Shown one piece after another: positions 21,256 through 33,152 of a DNA stretch of 64,000 nucleotides. How positions within the stretch are numbered: the first letter of the stretch is position 1; the number at the start of each line of letters is the position of its first letter. The stretch comes from Tricholoma matsutake (lineage: Eukaryota > Basidiomycota > Agaricomycetes > Agaricales > Tricholomataceae). The stretch spans positions 1,922,001 through 1,986,000 of the forward strand of contig AP026545.1 of the NCBI GenBank assembly GCA_026075535.2, read 5' to 3'. The position numbers and the translations under genes are program-made. The notes beneath the pieces were generated by a model that saw only the letters and a list, made by a program, of their open reading frames with translations, did not search any database and was not told the DNA's origin.

Positions 21256-22680
21256 CTAGGTCATACCATGAAAAGTATATGGTGTTTGACATGTCAATAT
21301 GTATACAAGCAATGAATGGCAAGCTGTGAAGCACAAGCCTATCTGACACTCAGCACCGAGTTTAGGACCAGGAGGATCTAAGGCAACATGTCGGCCATAT
21401 TGAACTCAATCATATTGATATGATTGGGATGGAAGATTGCAGTGGTGGGGTGGTTGAAAACTTTTGAGGTGCAAAGAGAAGCTTTGGTGGGGTCCTGGAA
21501 ATGTGTTTCTTGGTCTATGCTGGCAAGCAGTGAACGAGCATGTAGGTAGTGGCACCCATGCCAGTGGTGGACTCAGAAGTCATAACGTGCATGTGATGGC
21601 CTCAAGTTTGACACCATGCATTGTGACTTCAAGTTGGAGATGGAGATCTTCTGAGAGCTTTGTTTTCACAGTAAATTGATTGGCTGGAGCTTAAACAAAT
21701 CCCACTGTAACTTACATGTATTACACAAAGGCATTGAGTTCAAAACAGTGGTTACAGTGCACAATGTCAGTGACGAAAATTTTTGTAAAATTGTGTGGGA
21801 AAAAATGGATACACATGATGGGAAATTACCTCATATGGCAGGAAGGGGGGGTGAGCCGAGGTCCCAAAAAAAAAAAGGTGAGTGGATGTTGGTTTTTCCC
21901 ATTCTGCCACCCCCTTGCATGGGTCCATATACATGGAAGAACTCATGGTGGTAGAAATGAGGTAGAAAATAATCACAACCTAGCCCACTTACATACCTCC
22001 ACAGAAGCTGATGAGGTTCAAGACCTTGAGGTTGAGGAGACTCAGAAGGAATGCTCACTCAGCCTTGGCACTTGTTCCCACTTGAAGAATACTTACTTGA
22101 GTACTTGGCTGAGTGAGAGTCAGTAGATGCATTATGCTACTCCAATAAGGTTTGTAATGTATGTGAACAGATCATGACTGCAATTTTAGATCAAGGAGAG
22201 TGGTTCACTGTTCCACAATAATTTAGTAAAATTAGTTGAAAATTGGCAAATTGGTTGACATCAAATTAGTAAGCACAACATACATATATGGGAATAACAT
22301 ACCCAATATGGCAGGCCTTTAAAAAACTGAGTGGATATATGAATTTTGGGTCCTGACACCCCCTTGCCAGTTGCTGGGAAAAAAAACCGACGGCATATGA
22401 AAAATTCCCGTCCCGCCACCCCCTTGCTCACCCATCATAACGAAGCTTCTACCGACCTCGACCTCAACCAAAAATCAGGGAACAAGAGGAGGAATGTTCT
22501 TAATACTTAGAACCTCTCAGATCATCAATTTGAAAATAGTTGGAGATGTTTTGGGGCTTATGAAATTGTTAACTCGGTAAGTCAGTGATAGTACTTATGG
22601 CATAAATGTCCTCACTCCAAAAAAAAAAAGTTTTGGAATTTTTATATTCCGGTCTGCTTACAGGAGACTAGTCGGGTATG
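21256..22680. other. Gene-free stretch with degenerate repeats
   Basis: No credible gene. A motif of the form ATATGGCAGG, an A-run, GAGTGGAT, then CTG(A/C)CACCCCCTTGC recurs at about 21835-21920, 22308-22375 and 22390-22435. It marks an old, decayed repeat. The Spt5-like copy interrupted by Gypsy-1 should resume here but is not recognisable. Confidence 0.4.
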
Positions 22681-23204
22681 GACCGTGTGCAAGGCATGTA
22701 TGATCTCGAAGTGGTTTTACTTGGACCGGTAGGCTTCGTCGACACTTTCACTAGACCATTCCAATTTCCAAGTTCGGATTGAATCTAGGCTATAGGACTG
22801 CTTCTTGACAATCATCAATTTTAATAACGAGCGATACCGCGGCCCCGGGCCGTGTATAGAAACCTGAACATGGCTTTGGCTCAGAGAATATGAGCTTGAC
22901 GTGTTTTACATATGATGTCTGTTACGATACCTATTCCTCATCATCTCTGCTAATCACAAACAATTAGGCTCAGCTCGGTATCATTGTGTGGTGAGACTTC
23001 TAGTTTTCATGCGGCGTCTACGTGCTAGTGGCGTACGACTCTTCTGTGGCGAGCATGAAGCGAGAGGCAGAGGAAATGCCAATCAAGCGGTTGCATCATC
23101 CAATCATTGGAGTTGTTCTGCGGACATAAGTCACATAACGAGGAATACATATAAAAATAGTGATACAATGGGGTAACGGTATGTGTCCATGATTCCCTTC
23201 CACA

Positions 23205-23489
23205 ATGGATTTACATGGGGCAGGCATTTCGGATTTCTCTGTCTATGAAGAAACATTGGCTGATGGTCGTGTAGTAGTTAAGCTTACAGTTATTGATCCG
23301 CCGATCCTGTACCATCTCTGGTCACCGCACGTGGAAGGGATGGGATACTGCAGACTGGACATTGGATACATCCTTGTGGGGCGGGAGTACGACAACCTTG
23401 GCGGAAAGACACCCGTCTTTTTTCTCCTCTCGACAGGGCTGCGTTTTCAGCGGATTCGGGATACCATCGCGACGGTAATAGATGGATGA
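23205..23489 (+). CDS. Hypothetical protein, 94 aa
   Basis: An uninterrupted ATG-to-TGA frame with balanced codon use and many CpGs, typical of the host island and unlike the decayed transposons. It contains no signal peptide, membrane segment or familiar motif. It could be the last exon of a longer gene whose upstream exons lie in 22.7-23.2 kb. The ATG at 23205 follows CACA and no earlier in-frame ATG was found. Confidence 0.4.
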   Translation: MDLHGAGISDFSVYEETLADGRVVVKLTVIDPPILYHLWSPHVEGMGYCRLDIGYILVGREYDNLGGKTPVFFLLSTGLRFQRIRDTIATVIDG

Positions 23490-24928
23490 TGGGAATAAGC
23501 AAGAGTGCATGGACCGTCGAAGATGGTGGCGCGGCGCACGCGTGCAAGGACCTTGAGAGAGCCGGATTGCGGTTGTGATGAATGGGTACTAACGGAGACG
23601 TGAGCGTTTTCTTTTCTTTCGCTTGTTGAATGGGACTGATGGTTACCAGTTAGGTATGCATGTCGTAGGCGGCTCATGCAGTCTGAGGCGGTGGTTTATG
23701 CGTGAAGGCGGAAATGGGGCGAGAAGGGGAAGGAATACGTGAGCACTTTACACTTTGCTTCTTTCCATCCTGTAACTCAGTCCATCTGCAGACATCAGGA
23801 GTTCTGGCGTGGCGGCTGAGCGACTGCTCTGGTATCACTGAGCTAGTTCGTGAGCTCAGATTATGCTGCTAGTTTCATCACTTCCCATCCAATGCGCTGG
23901 GCCGAAACCGATCTATTTCAGTACCAAGCGAGCCTTGAACGGTACGTCATCCTAGGCACTAGAGCGGAATAACTTTCAAATCGGGCGCATAAGTTCACAG
24001 AACCGAGATAATAATATACAAAGTCAGGAATAGTTTCAGTTACCACATGCTCCCCAATTCCAATACGGTCGCACTCCTTTACGAATTTAGTGCAACTCAG
24101 TCCCACGATGCAAAAATGGCCATCTGGACTTCCAACACGACGCTTTAGCCTGTCCGCATGAGACTTTGGGGAACTCTCCCTCTGCGATCTCGACGGGGAC
24201 GCTAATCAGGGACGAGCTCCTAACGAAACAGTCTGTTGATTTGGCGGGTGGAGTGAGGTGTCTAGGTCACCTCTATTTATGTGTTCTCGACAATGGAAAG
24301 ATAGACTCCCCATATAGACATCGAGTCGCTAGTAGCTAGTATAAGCTTCTGAGTTGGAGATGCCGAACCCGCGGTTGCGACTTGTGGTGGACAGAGGAGA
24401 TAAAGATGGCGGTAACGGGACCTGTTAAGGGGTTGTGGTTGAGTGTGCCGGATGAAGGGGAGGTGGGAGACTGGATGGGGACATCTAGATTGTCGCGAGA
24501 CGGTGAGAGGGGAAGGGCAATTAGAGTTCCCTAGCTTGCGAGAGAAAAGAAGCATTGTATTGAAGAGTTTGATTGCATGGTTTCATAGCAGTCCCACTTA
24601 CCTCCCGAGTTTTACGGAAGAACGCAGAAGAGCAGACATTCCATTACGGATGGTGTAACAATGCAGCGATGATAATGAAGGTTGTTGGGATATTGAAGGT
24701 GAGTCGAAAAATGACTGCGACCAACTCCAGGATACATGATGTGACAAAGATCGGTCTGATTCGTATCGAAAGATGAAGAAAACTTGAATGATGATACTAA
24801 AATGCGTTGTTTCGAGACTCAACGGGCACCGCTTGTAGACGGCGCGTATGGGTCAGTCGCCGCTTTGCGGCAGACGCGCTTTGGCTTCTTCGGTTTGGCT
24901 GGAGATAATGCTTATTAGAAAAAGGAAG
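23490..24928. other. Host-island intergenic region
   Basis: CpG-rich sequence without repeats. Only short frames (up to 92 aa) on both strands overlap one another, and none shows a recognisable domain or clear exon chain. Confidence 0.4.
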
Positions 24929-25339
24929 TCAATGAGAGATGGAGGTCTCGCCTTTCTTCACAACTTCTTGTGCGTTCTCGCCCCCTCGTGTAGGCTGAGT
25001 TGCGGCGATAGCAGGGACAATCTCAGTCCTTCTTGGTTTCTGGAATTTCATGCCCCCACATTGTGCACATTTCTGGCAAACTCCTCCTTCATTTCCATGG
25101 CAGCCGCCAAGCTTCGTATACCAGTACTGATTTCTCAGTTTGACTATCATGGGTGACTGTACGGCAGCAGGACGTGATGCGTGTTTATCCATCGCACGCT
25201 CGAATGTGGCTATTGCGGACTCGGTATCAAGATCCCGAATTCCAGCAATAGTCATGTACGCTGAAAAGACATTTGAGATGGTAATGGCTTCGTTAGAGGC
25301 TAGTAAGGACGTGACAGCTTGTTCAATGTTGCTGAGCAT
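24929..25339 (-). CDS. Hypothetical protein, 136 aa, with CxxC pair
   Basis: Frame 25339-24929 starts MLSNIEQAVTSLLASNEAI, apparently helical, and contains CHGNEGGVCQKCAQCGG, three cysteines spaced like a small metal-binding knuckle. It ends GETSISH-stop. An overlapping plus-strand frame (25140-25562) is judged a shadow because this frame has the more protein-like composition. An intron inside cannot be excluded. Function unknown. Confidence 0.4.
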   Translation of the reverse strand: MLSNIEQAVTSLLASNEAITISNVFSAYMTIAGIRDLDTESAIATFERAMDKHASRPAAVQSPMIVKLRNQYWYTKLGGCHGNEGGVCQKCAQCGGMKFQKPRRTEIVPAIAATQPTRGGENAQEVVKKGETSISH

Positions 25340-26228
25340 AGCTTGCTCAGTGCTGGTGGATAGGATAGTAAAAGGGAGGGATAGGAAGGGAACGGATGAT
25401 ATATGGAGTCAGAGTGGTATAGAGAGTGAATACGTGGAGAACCATCACAGTCAAATTTTAAAACCGCGTTTATTACGTAATCGTGAACGCTTCTCTTTGC
25501 TTCGTGCTCTTCGTGCTCTCTCGGGATGGACCTTTACATCGACAGCAAATCTCTGCCAATGACCTCCATCAGCCCTGTTAGGAACATAACGGATGGACTA
25601 TAAGTACGAAATAACATGCGCTTTTGGAACCGTCAAGGTCATGGGAGCTTCAGGAAGGTAATACATAGACAGGCGGAAGGGGATCGTTTTGTCTATTTAC
25701 TATGTATATCTTACTTAGGTATGAACAAATGACCGGAAAATTTCGGCTGACTAGATCGTTTCCCGGGTTCTTCCTGCCACTGCTTGCTTGGTCTCTAGAC
25801 TCGTGATCGCGTGACCACTCACCAGGGTAACTATTCCTGAGGAGGGAAAGATGGACGGATTGGGGGTTGGAGTAGTAAGGTTGGCCCTAGATCTGGTGTA
25901 GGTTCCAAGTAAAGCGAAAAAAGAGAAAGATAACAGCGTACTATTAGACAAGGTTAGGAAACTAACTTCAACTGACCATAGCCACGGCCTGCACAGGTAA
26001 GGACATCATGAGATCAGTATATATTGCGTCCTGACTTCATTTACCCTTTACGCGGAGATAAACAGCCAGCATTATGGATTCGAAGATAGTTTAGACGGAA
26101 GCATTGGCAAATATCACATGACTACTATGCACACGCGTTATAGCCTGCCCTTAACTATCGCGTGTATACAAGTCACAAAGTTCTGTCACCCACTCTCTCT
26201 TCATTACTAGTACTTACATTCCAGTTGC
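25340..26228. other. Host-island intergenic region with a weak minus-strand ORF
   Basis: Holds a 66-aa minus-strand frame at 25951-25751 (MSNSTLLSFSFFALLGTYTR...) with a hydrophobic start that could be a signal peptide, but it is too short and isolated to call a gene. Nothing else was recognised. Confidence 0.3.
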
Positions 26229-27290
26229 ATGTATGACCTGAAGAGACCACGAGAGTTGAACTCTAGTGACACGGAATTCTCGTCACCGCCAAAGAAAAAA
26301 TCGTGTCGAAATAGGGAACATGTATCAGGTGTGTAAAGGGTGTACAGAGAGAAGCTTGGGTTAACAAAGTCTACATGATGTAGATTTGGAGCAAGTGCTG
26401 CGTCGCCGCGTCGCTAATTCGGCGGATCATGATGCTCTCCTGGAGTTGAAGGGTATCAATAACGGTACGCGTCGAGCTGTCGCTTTGTTAATGCTAAGAA
26501 TGATCTGACGCGTGCAATTTGTAGGTGATCAAAACATGATGTACGCGGTCCTGGCTATCATCGATCACGTCAAGACCGCCGTTAAGGAACGAGTGGAAAA
26601 GGAGGGGAAACAGATATTGGAGGTCGAGTTGTACTTGAGTTGGCTAGAGGGATTCGATTTTGTTCTCGATGCAGTCGAGGTCAGTTATACGCTGCCGTGA
26701 TCTCTACCAGGTCAAACTAAACCATAGCCTCCACTACGCAGTCTGGTTTGAACGCCAAGCTCCCTGGTACGGGGAGGCGAGTTCCAGGCCTGGGTCGCGT
26801 TTCATTCGCCATCCTCTATCATCTCCTTGAAGAATACATCAATGAAGTCAACGCACATCAAGATGGGTGGTCGTTTCGATACCCCGCTGGGCCCGTTGAA
26901 GGTGACCCACTGATAATGTCGTTTGCGGAGGAGGCAAATGATTCCACGACCGACCAGCGCTCGGATGACGCTGTCCGCCGTGCGGAGGAGATACTGGAGA
27001 GGTATGATCGCGTGATGGAGAGCTCTGTGGGGAGGTATAAGAGTGAGTGCAATAAACGATTGATGGCAGGTGCGATTGGGAGGAAAGAGGAGAGTTTGGC
27101 TAGGGGATGCTGTCTGCTGAGCGAGCAGACGGGGTATGGAGGTACGGATGATATGGGATTTAATTTGTTGGTGAAGACGAGGGACATAATGATAGAATGG
27201 AAGCACGAGGTATGGTTTACCTGTGGTGGACAAGTTCTTACTGACTTGTTATTGCAGGGTGGCAGCGGGGAGAACGATGATTGGCGATGA
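26229..27290 (+). CDS. Hypothetical multi-exon gene
   Basis: Exons that keep frame across their junctions: 26370-26464, 26525-26679, 26742-27209 and 27258-27290. The introns begin GTACGC, GTCAGT and GTATGG and end in AG; sizes are 60, 62 and 48 bp, and the first has a CTAAG branch-like site. A first exon from ATG 26229 (MYDLKRPRELNSSDTEFSSP, then PKKKS, a possible nuclear signal) is likely. Its 3' junction is unclear: the best donor in frame (26333) gives an intron of only 37 bp. The protein is mostly helical and charged (DVDLEQVLRRRVANSADHDA; AVRRAEEILERYDRVM), with no recognised domain. The intact frames suggest an active host gene. Confidence 0.6.
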
Positions 27291-27464
27291 CTGGGATAGA
27301 TCGAACATTGATTGACTGGGATAGATCGAACATTGATATGTAATTTATATGTCTATATGTCACAAGTAGACGATTGGTATCGAGATGTTAGCCAAGGTAT
27401 ATTACAAACAGAATCTGAAGACAGGCGAACAGAGATCCACCTAGACTATATAGGCAAGATATAT

Positions 27465-28793
27465 TCATTGCTTCTCTAAGTCTGGAAATTTGCTGTCGCT
27501 GTCATCACTCGGGGGTCCTCCTCCATGCCTTTGGTAGCCGAGGTATGCGTCAGTCGCATCCTCAAAGAGAACCTTCAACAAACCCCTGTCCTGACTTGCA
27601 ACACCATCAAAGTCAGACTCCTGGAACGACAGCTTCTCCTCCCTCTTCACCTTCTCCCCGACAACTTTCTTCCATATCTCCCATGTTGCAGAGTCAGGAA
27701 GCAATGCGTCTAGCATCTTTTTCGGATTGGGGGGCTGGAGAGCTAATACGAGGAACACCACGGCCGCTGTCCGTGTTCCAAGTTGATATCGTTTGATCAC
27801 AGGATCCCTAAATACTTTCTTCGTCAGAATCTCCGCTTGGATCCTTTCACGATCAAGTGATGAAAGGTAACAATTGTAGACCCAGGAAACAGCGAGTGTC
27901 GATAGGAACATTATCTGGCCGAACAGGTTGCCTTGTGGAATTAGGAGCAACTGGAGCAGGAATTGAGTGGTGAGCAGCATGGCAGATAAGCCTATTGCTC
28001 TGTACTCCGGTTCGCCTGAAAACTTGAGCGAAAACGCTCCTCTGGTGATCGAATTCACGGCCCCCTCTTCTCCCCGCAGAGCTATAAGCTCTGGCTCCAT
28101 CTGCGCTTGTAAAACTCCATCGCCTTTAGGAGAGCCTTTGGCGGGGATTGGATGACTGAATTTGAGTATTCCAGAGCCTATGACGAAGCATGAAATCCCG
28201 CTGGAGAGGATACCGAGCAGGATCATGGAGAAGCAGTACCAGTCACCGAAGATCCCGCAGGCGATGCAGGCGCCAACGCTCACCGCGATGGGGACACCGG
28301 CTAACAGGGTATATGACAATCCTCTAGGAGAAGCTACATCGAGGGTACCGTCTGGGACATTTTCTCGCAGCCTGAGGTCAGCAACGGTCACCATCATTGG
28401 CGATGAGTTTCTGCCCTGGATTATCTCCGTCGGCATGGACTGGCATTTCTTCAGGAATATATAACCTATGTGTCCTGTATCCGATATTTTGGTCCCGGAG
28501 TGTGTGGCGACGAACTCTGGACCTGAAGACCCGCTTAACCCAAATAATGTGGCTGGGTCGAGGTAGACACCGGGGAAGAGGGCATCCCAGAGCCGAGCAC
28601 GAGCTAGCCGTCCGTATCGCTTCGCGATGACGTAACTGCCGGGAGAGTTGTACCACCCTAACCACCTCCTCCCTTCGTATACATGTACTGTCGCCATTGC
28701 GGACACTGCTTCTTCCCCCCCGAAAAATCCAGCGACAGCGGAGGAGTTGAGCTGGAACTTGGAGCCTTGTAGTGGTGTATTGAGTGGCGGCAT
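27465..28793 (-). CDS. Hypothetical multi-pass membrane protein, 442 aa
   Basis: A single uninterrupted frame from ATG (28793) to TGA (27465-27467). Residues 1-150 are soluble, with GRRWLGWYNSPGSYVIAKRY near residue 42. Hydrophobic segments follow: LSYTLLAGVPIAVSVGACIA near 155-180, then FSMILLGILSSGISCFVIGS, then LSAMLLTTQFLLQLLLI and FGQIMFLSTLAVSWVYNCYL near 275-320, giving about four helices. The tail is charged, with an acidic end (PPSDDSDSKFPDLEKQ). It fits a widespread class of uncharacterised agaricomycete membrane proteins; no function is assigned. The gene ends 174 bp from the convergent gene ending at 27290. Confidence 0.8.
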   Translation of the reverse strand: MPPLNTPLQGSKFQLNSSAVAGFFGGEEAVSAMATVHVYEGRRWLGWYNSPGSYVIAKRYGRLARARLWDALFPGVYLDPATLFGLSGSSGPEFVATHSGTKISDTGHIGYIFLKKCQSMPTEIIQGRNSSPMMVTVADLRLRENVPDGTLDVASPRGLSYTLLAGVPIAVSVGACIACGIFGDWYCFSMILLGILSSGISCFVIGSGILKFSHPIPAKGSPKGDGVLQAQMEPELIALRGEEGAVNSITRGAFSLKFSGEPEYRAIGLSAMLLTTQFLLQLLLIPQGNLFGQIMFLSTLAVSWVYNCYLSSLDRERIQAEILTKKVFRDPVIKRYQLGTRTAAVVFLVLALQPPNPKKMLDALLPDSATWEIWKKVVGEKVKREEKLSFQESDFDGVASQDRGLLKVLFEDATDAYLGYQRHGGGPPSDDSDSKFPDLEKQ

Positions 28794-30470
28794 GGTAGAT
28801 TCGTCTGACTCGAATATTTGTAGCTGATACGGAAAAACAAAGCGTTGAGTACCAATACACTTATCGAATAGAGGATGAATGGACTGACAGATGCTTGTTA
28901 TTCACGAGTTTCAAGTATATATGAGGAAATGGGTGGTTCAGAGGAGGGCAGGTGGATGGTAGTTCCGGCTTCAACCTGGCTTTAGTTATATGGCAAGGTG
29001 TAGAGTCCTCGAGGGGACTCGAAGCGATGCTACATGATAGACGCCCACAGGCCTTTGACAGACTGTATTAAGTAGTATTAGTAATAGTATTGACTCAAGT
29101 CGACCTCGTCCCTCGATATTTCTGCACAAGAGAGCATCTGACCTGCGGGGGCGTCAATTACAAAGGAAGACGCCTACATGCCAGTGGACATGTAATGTCC
29201 GAGTGGGCAAACCCCTAGAGATCAATCACCAAGTGCCGGGAGGATAGTAAAGCGAAATACGAAACACTGCCACTCTCAGGCGATTCGTCTGGCGGCTAAA
29301 CTGGATATCCAGGACATGCCACATACATAGGCATGTCGTATCAGTTAATTTTATTCAACAGCATTTACATAACACTGATGGGCAACTAGAAGCGCTGATG
29401 AAGCTCATTAACTACGTTATGTTTATTTTAATAGACTGCCGCTGAGAATCCTTTTCTTCCTCTTGCTGCCGCTGTGTCGGGGTCCACTGTACTCACGATT
29501 ATGACAGACCGCACGATGCCGTGGTACGAGAAATCCGTCCTTCAGACACGACACCGACTCTCAACTTGAACGAGAATCTCGCAACTCAAAAGGAGACGTA
29601 CTCGAACATATGGCACTTCCACCACACGCTTTCCTTATTTCATTTACCAGCTTCGGAGTCATTTTTAGCACAACCTGGCTCGCAACTTCCTCTATCATCC
29701 TTCTCTTTATCGAGCACGCAATGTGACCTCCCGCGGTGAACTAACGATCGTATGAGGGATGGGATGTACGATAGGGAAATTTTTACCCACATGTGATTAT
29801 GGTACTGCAGCAAGCGCAGTATGAGTATGATTCCCCCTCGGGCGCTGCCTCTCGCTCTGTTTACGCACCACGTCCGCTCCGCTCCCTTCCGGATCACAAT
29901 TACTCATGTTTCTGAGTTCTCCAGATAGCCAAGTGGAGGATGTACATCCTCCTCCGCTTCTTCATACTTTGAGGAGCTGGTGGGAAACGAGAGCATTGGT
30001 TTGGTGTGGGGAGAAAGGAGTGCGTGTATAGACGAGGGAATAGAAGAAGGGAATGGTGAGGTTGGGGAGAATGGACAGGGAAGAGGGAGGGGACGGTGAA
30101 CGTAAAATAAACGATGGGTGGATTAGAGGCGGAGGGACAGGGAGAACTATAATAGAAGGGGAACAGGAGAGGTGAGAGGAACGTACAGATTTAGTTTGCT
30201 GGTTATGCTCTCGCTAGATACGAAGCTCCACTGGCAAATGAGTTCTGCTAGGAGGGCAGGGCTTAACCGACACGTTAGCTTTTCAGGCCATTTTGTGATC
30301 AGATCATGTCAATTTTTAAGATGTCTGAGTTTAACTACGGAAAGGAAGGAAGCTGATAACCATAGATAGTAGAGTAATGAGCAATTCAGTAGAATGTAGA
30401 ATGGTGGTGGATGATGATCATGAATTGCATGTAAGTAGTATAGCTGAAGGTTGGTGACATCTATTTCCAG
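28794..30470. other. Intergenic region, no gene recognised
   Basis: Contains only short frames with no domain. 30000-30180 is a strongly purine-rich (GGGA/GAAGG) tract on the plus strand that could be a promoter-type or nucleosome-poor region. Sequence character changes from host-like to repeat-like near 30470. Confidence 0.4.
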
Positions 30471-30668
30471 AACCCTTATGTAAGCAGCTTAGTAAGCACC
30501 AAGAGCGGCCAAATATTGATTTTGAAATTTTTTTTGAAACTTTTCAGTGCAGATTTATACTCGACTGGATTTGGAGGTTTCATTATTTTTATTTTTTTTG
30601 GTGGAACGCTTGAGCCTAACCAGTCAACTCTGACAACTGACAAGGTCAGCATGGGAGGATGCATTAAG

Positions 30669-30998
30669 TCATGCTGAAGACCCAAAAATATCACCTAGGG
30701 GAAATACCCATCTATTGTGGATCTCATCTGGTGAGTGGAACTTGTCTGGATCCCCTTCAAATTTGATGACTTTTTCACATTGTAGTTTCCATATCAGGTG
30801 TGCGGACTCAGTTATGAGGATCTCAAAAAGGTGGTTCTTGCCATGGAGCTTCTTGCCCTTTTCACCTTTGAAGTCTGCTAGTACACAACCTAGGATGGTT
30901 CTGAACTGTATTTCTGGCCAGGATTCTTCACATCTTAACCATAGGTTTTTTGCTAAATTCCAAGGTATCTCATGATCTATACACCATGTGAGGGTCAC
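30669..30998 (-). pseudogene. Non-LTR (LINE)-like ORF2 C-terminal scrap
   Basis: The frame 30998-30669 reads IPWNLAKNLWLRCEESWPEI, then ILGCVLADF, then LIWKLQCEKVI and EIHNRWVF. In my reading this matches the region after RNase H in fungal LINE-type ORF2 proteins (LAK-LW ... ILGC ... LIWKLRCE ... EIHNRW). No RT or RNase H remains. The family assignment rests on remembered motif order, so it is moderate at best. Confidence 0.45.
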
Positions 30999-31258
30999 GT
31001 GATGTGGCCAAATGTTTGGACTTAATTTTTTGAAAGTTGTTCCTTTTCACTCCAAACATTGGTAGAAATAGGTAGAATCAAAAAAAATTGAACATTTTTT
31101 GCATGTCTACTCCTTGGGCACTTGACATAAATTGGGGATAGTATTTAAAGGTCCAGTCTGTAGGACCAAAAAAAAGACTGAAACTGAACTGAACTGGACC
31201 GATTAGGACCGGACCAGTGGTCTATTTATGGACCGGTCTTTTTCAGTCCAGTTGCTGG

Positions 31259-31905
31259 TGTTACAATTTTCCTTGTAACTCATGGAACCTGACGCACCCG
31301 ACGATCCCCTCCAGACAGGAGGCACCCCTTGATTCATGCCTAGGGCATGTCCTTGGCACCAGACACACACACGACGCATGCCAACTGTATGCATTCAATC
31401 CCCTTCCCGTGGAAGGCACCCTTGACGCATGGTGACTCCATGCACCCGAACCCACTCCCACACATGCTGTGATACGACAGCCCCCTGACATGAGGTCTGT
31501 GACGTCGGACTCTCACGATCAACATCAGCACTCCGTGACATTGGACACCTCATGCAAGGCATGAGGCCTATTGTTTCTATCCTTACTTGATACACATCTA
31601 TCTTTCCGATTGGACAATAAGGACCTCCCTCATAGTATAAGTACTGCAACTCATAGTAGGGATGTCCTTAGTTTAGATCTAGGCAATTAACAGCCTTAAC
31701 TTGCAAACTCGCAAACTTACTCGAAACCACTAAGGAAGCCCCTTAGTGCATGAACCTGAACTACTCTACGCAGAAGCCCTGCTAGAGTGCACTACCTATC
31801 TTATGTCAGATGCTCCGAGTAAGACTAGTGCCAAATGACTCGTCGAGGAAGCACCTCGTCGAACGACATCGACTAGATCGAGTGGTTGAGGCTTCACCCT
31901 TAACA
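31259..31905 (+). repeat. 5' LTR of Gypsy-2 (647 bp)
   Basis: Begins TGTTACAATTTTCC and ends CCCTTAACA. A likely TATA box (TATAAG) lies at 31636. Downstream of it are hairpins with AAGCC/AAGCA loops at 31728-31748, 31763-31788 and 31840-31862. It is 87 bp shorter than the 3' LTR, having lost a block of direct repeats and one hairpin in the U3 part. Confidence 0.95.
31728..31862 (+). promoter_or_regulatory. AAGCC-loop hairpin array in Gypsy-2 LTR
   Basis: Three stem-loops: CACTAAGG/CCTTAGTG with loop AAGCC (31728-31748); CTCTA-GCAG/CTGC-TAGAG with one bulged C and loop AAGCC (31763-31788); CGAGG/CCTCG extended by TCG/CGA across a T-T mismatch, loop AAGCA (31840-31862). They lie after the putative TATA box, so they should be in the RNA leader. 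GAGGCTTC at 31888-31895 is complementary to the loop. Confidence 0.7.
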
Positions 31906-32221
31906 TAAGATCTAAACTATCTGCTAGCCCACCTACCTAGGTGTAGGCAATACATCTCAATACACACCACAGTGACCCAGGTCTAGACAAACCCCAGACC
32001 GACCACCAAGAGAAGCAGAACCACAGCCAGGTTCATCTTGGTACCGATACAACGGAAGACTAGTCCGTTACTCAACCCCAGCACAGTGTTGGTTCTACAG
32101 ATCAACCGACAGACAACGAGGAGATTTCCTCACCGATGAAGACTTTGAACAACCGCATGCACCCCCATCCAAAACATCCACCCGCTTCTTAACAGACGAA
32201 ACCGATGACCTCTATAACGAG

Positions 32222-33118
32222 ATGTCCAAACCAGCAACCACACCGATGATGTCTGTGAAGGACATTCGAATCCGATCACCAACAGACTTCTCAGGAGAGT
32301 GGACCAAGACCGCCAAGTTCCTGCAGGAGATAGACCTATACCTGCGAATCAACGACCAGGTCTATGACACAAATGACAAGAAGATTATCTTCACACTGTC
32401 CTTCATGAATGGAGGGACAGCAGCTGCCTGGGCGCAGGCATTCATCAACCAACACCAGTCCGAGGGACTCGGTGAATACGCAGACTTCCGACAGAAGGTC
32501 TTAGAGGCCTTCTCGCCGATCGATGACGCCGGAATGGCAAAGACAGAGATCAAGAATCTCAAGCAAGGTTCAGGGAACCTTGAAGAATACGTGGCGAACT
32601 TCCACATCCTGAAAGACAGGACGGGAATCACAGAAGATGCAGCCATGATCGAGTACTTCATGGATGGACTGCACCCCGAATTACTGAAGAGGGTACACAT
32701 GATGGAAACGGTACCCAACACTCTCGAGGGCTGGATAAAGGCAGCCTCAAAATACGAAGGCCAATGGAAATGGGCCATGGCAATCCTGGGGAAGACCAGG
32801 CAGAACCAGAAGATGAAGGAAACAACAAAGAAAGGACAGCCCTCTCTTGATATCAACCGACTAATGAACCAAGAATGCACGGAACACCTCCAAAAGGGAT
32901 TGTGTTTCATTTGTCACCAGCCCGGACACCAATCATCTGACCACAGGGATGGAAAAACCCCTACCCAGACAGGGTCAGCGCCTCCCCCCTACTGAAACCG
33001 CTTCACCCAGAAAAAGACTGGGGAGGACACCTACCAGAGAGTCCGCATAATGCTGGATGAACTCGATGAAGAAGAAAAAGAACGAGCCCTTAACCTCTTG
33101 GAGGAATCGGGTTTTTAG
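32222..33118 (+). pseudogene. Gypsy-2 gag, one internal TGA
   Basis: Starts MSKPATTPMMSVKDIRIRSP, with gag core FSGEWTKTAKFLQEIDLYLR and FTLSFMNGGTAAAWAQ. The nucleic-acid-binding knuckle is CFICHQPGHQSSDH: C-x2-C-x4-H-x4-H, with His replacing the last Cys. TGA at 32993-32995 interrupts it; the frame continues to LDELDEEEKERALNLLEESG, F and TAG 33116-33118. The stop directly follows the slippery heptamer. The product would be capsid/nucleocapsid. Confidence 0.85.
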
Positions 33119-33152
33119 AACAGCAGCCTGATATGATACCAGTCACCGCTGT
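33109..33152 (+). promoter_or_regulatory. Programmed -1 frameshift site, Gypsy-2 gag-pol
   Basis: Heptamer GGGTTTT at 33109-33115 lies in gag frame as G GGT TTT, followed at once by the gag stop TAG. Slipping back one base enters the frame LEQQPDMIPVTAVVSLGSVL and on into the protease. Downstream, ACAGC (33120-33124) can pair with GCTGT (33148-33152). The same heptamer sits at the same place in Gypsy-3. Confidence 0.75.

Noticed and set aside
13565..21260. A TSD for Gypsy-1
   Set aside because: CCAGC and CTAGG agree at only 3 of 5 bases; not accepted as a TSD.
22800..22870. A GC-rich stretch resembling a structured RNA
   Set aside because: No cloverleaf or conserved RNA pattern could be built; no tRNA called.
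25140..25562. 140-aa plus-strand ORF
   Set aside because: Overlaps the minus-strand ORF at 24929-25339, which has the more protein-like composition and cysteine spacing; both cannot be confidently called.
26802..27233. Minus-strand ORFs opposite the multi-exon gene
   Set aside because: The plus-strand exons join in frame across introns with proper splice sites, so the opposite frames are shadows.
28378..28860. 160-aa minus-strand ORF
   Set aside because: Shadow of the 442-aa membrane protein gene in another frame.
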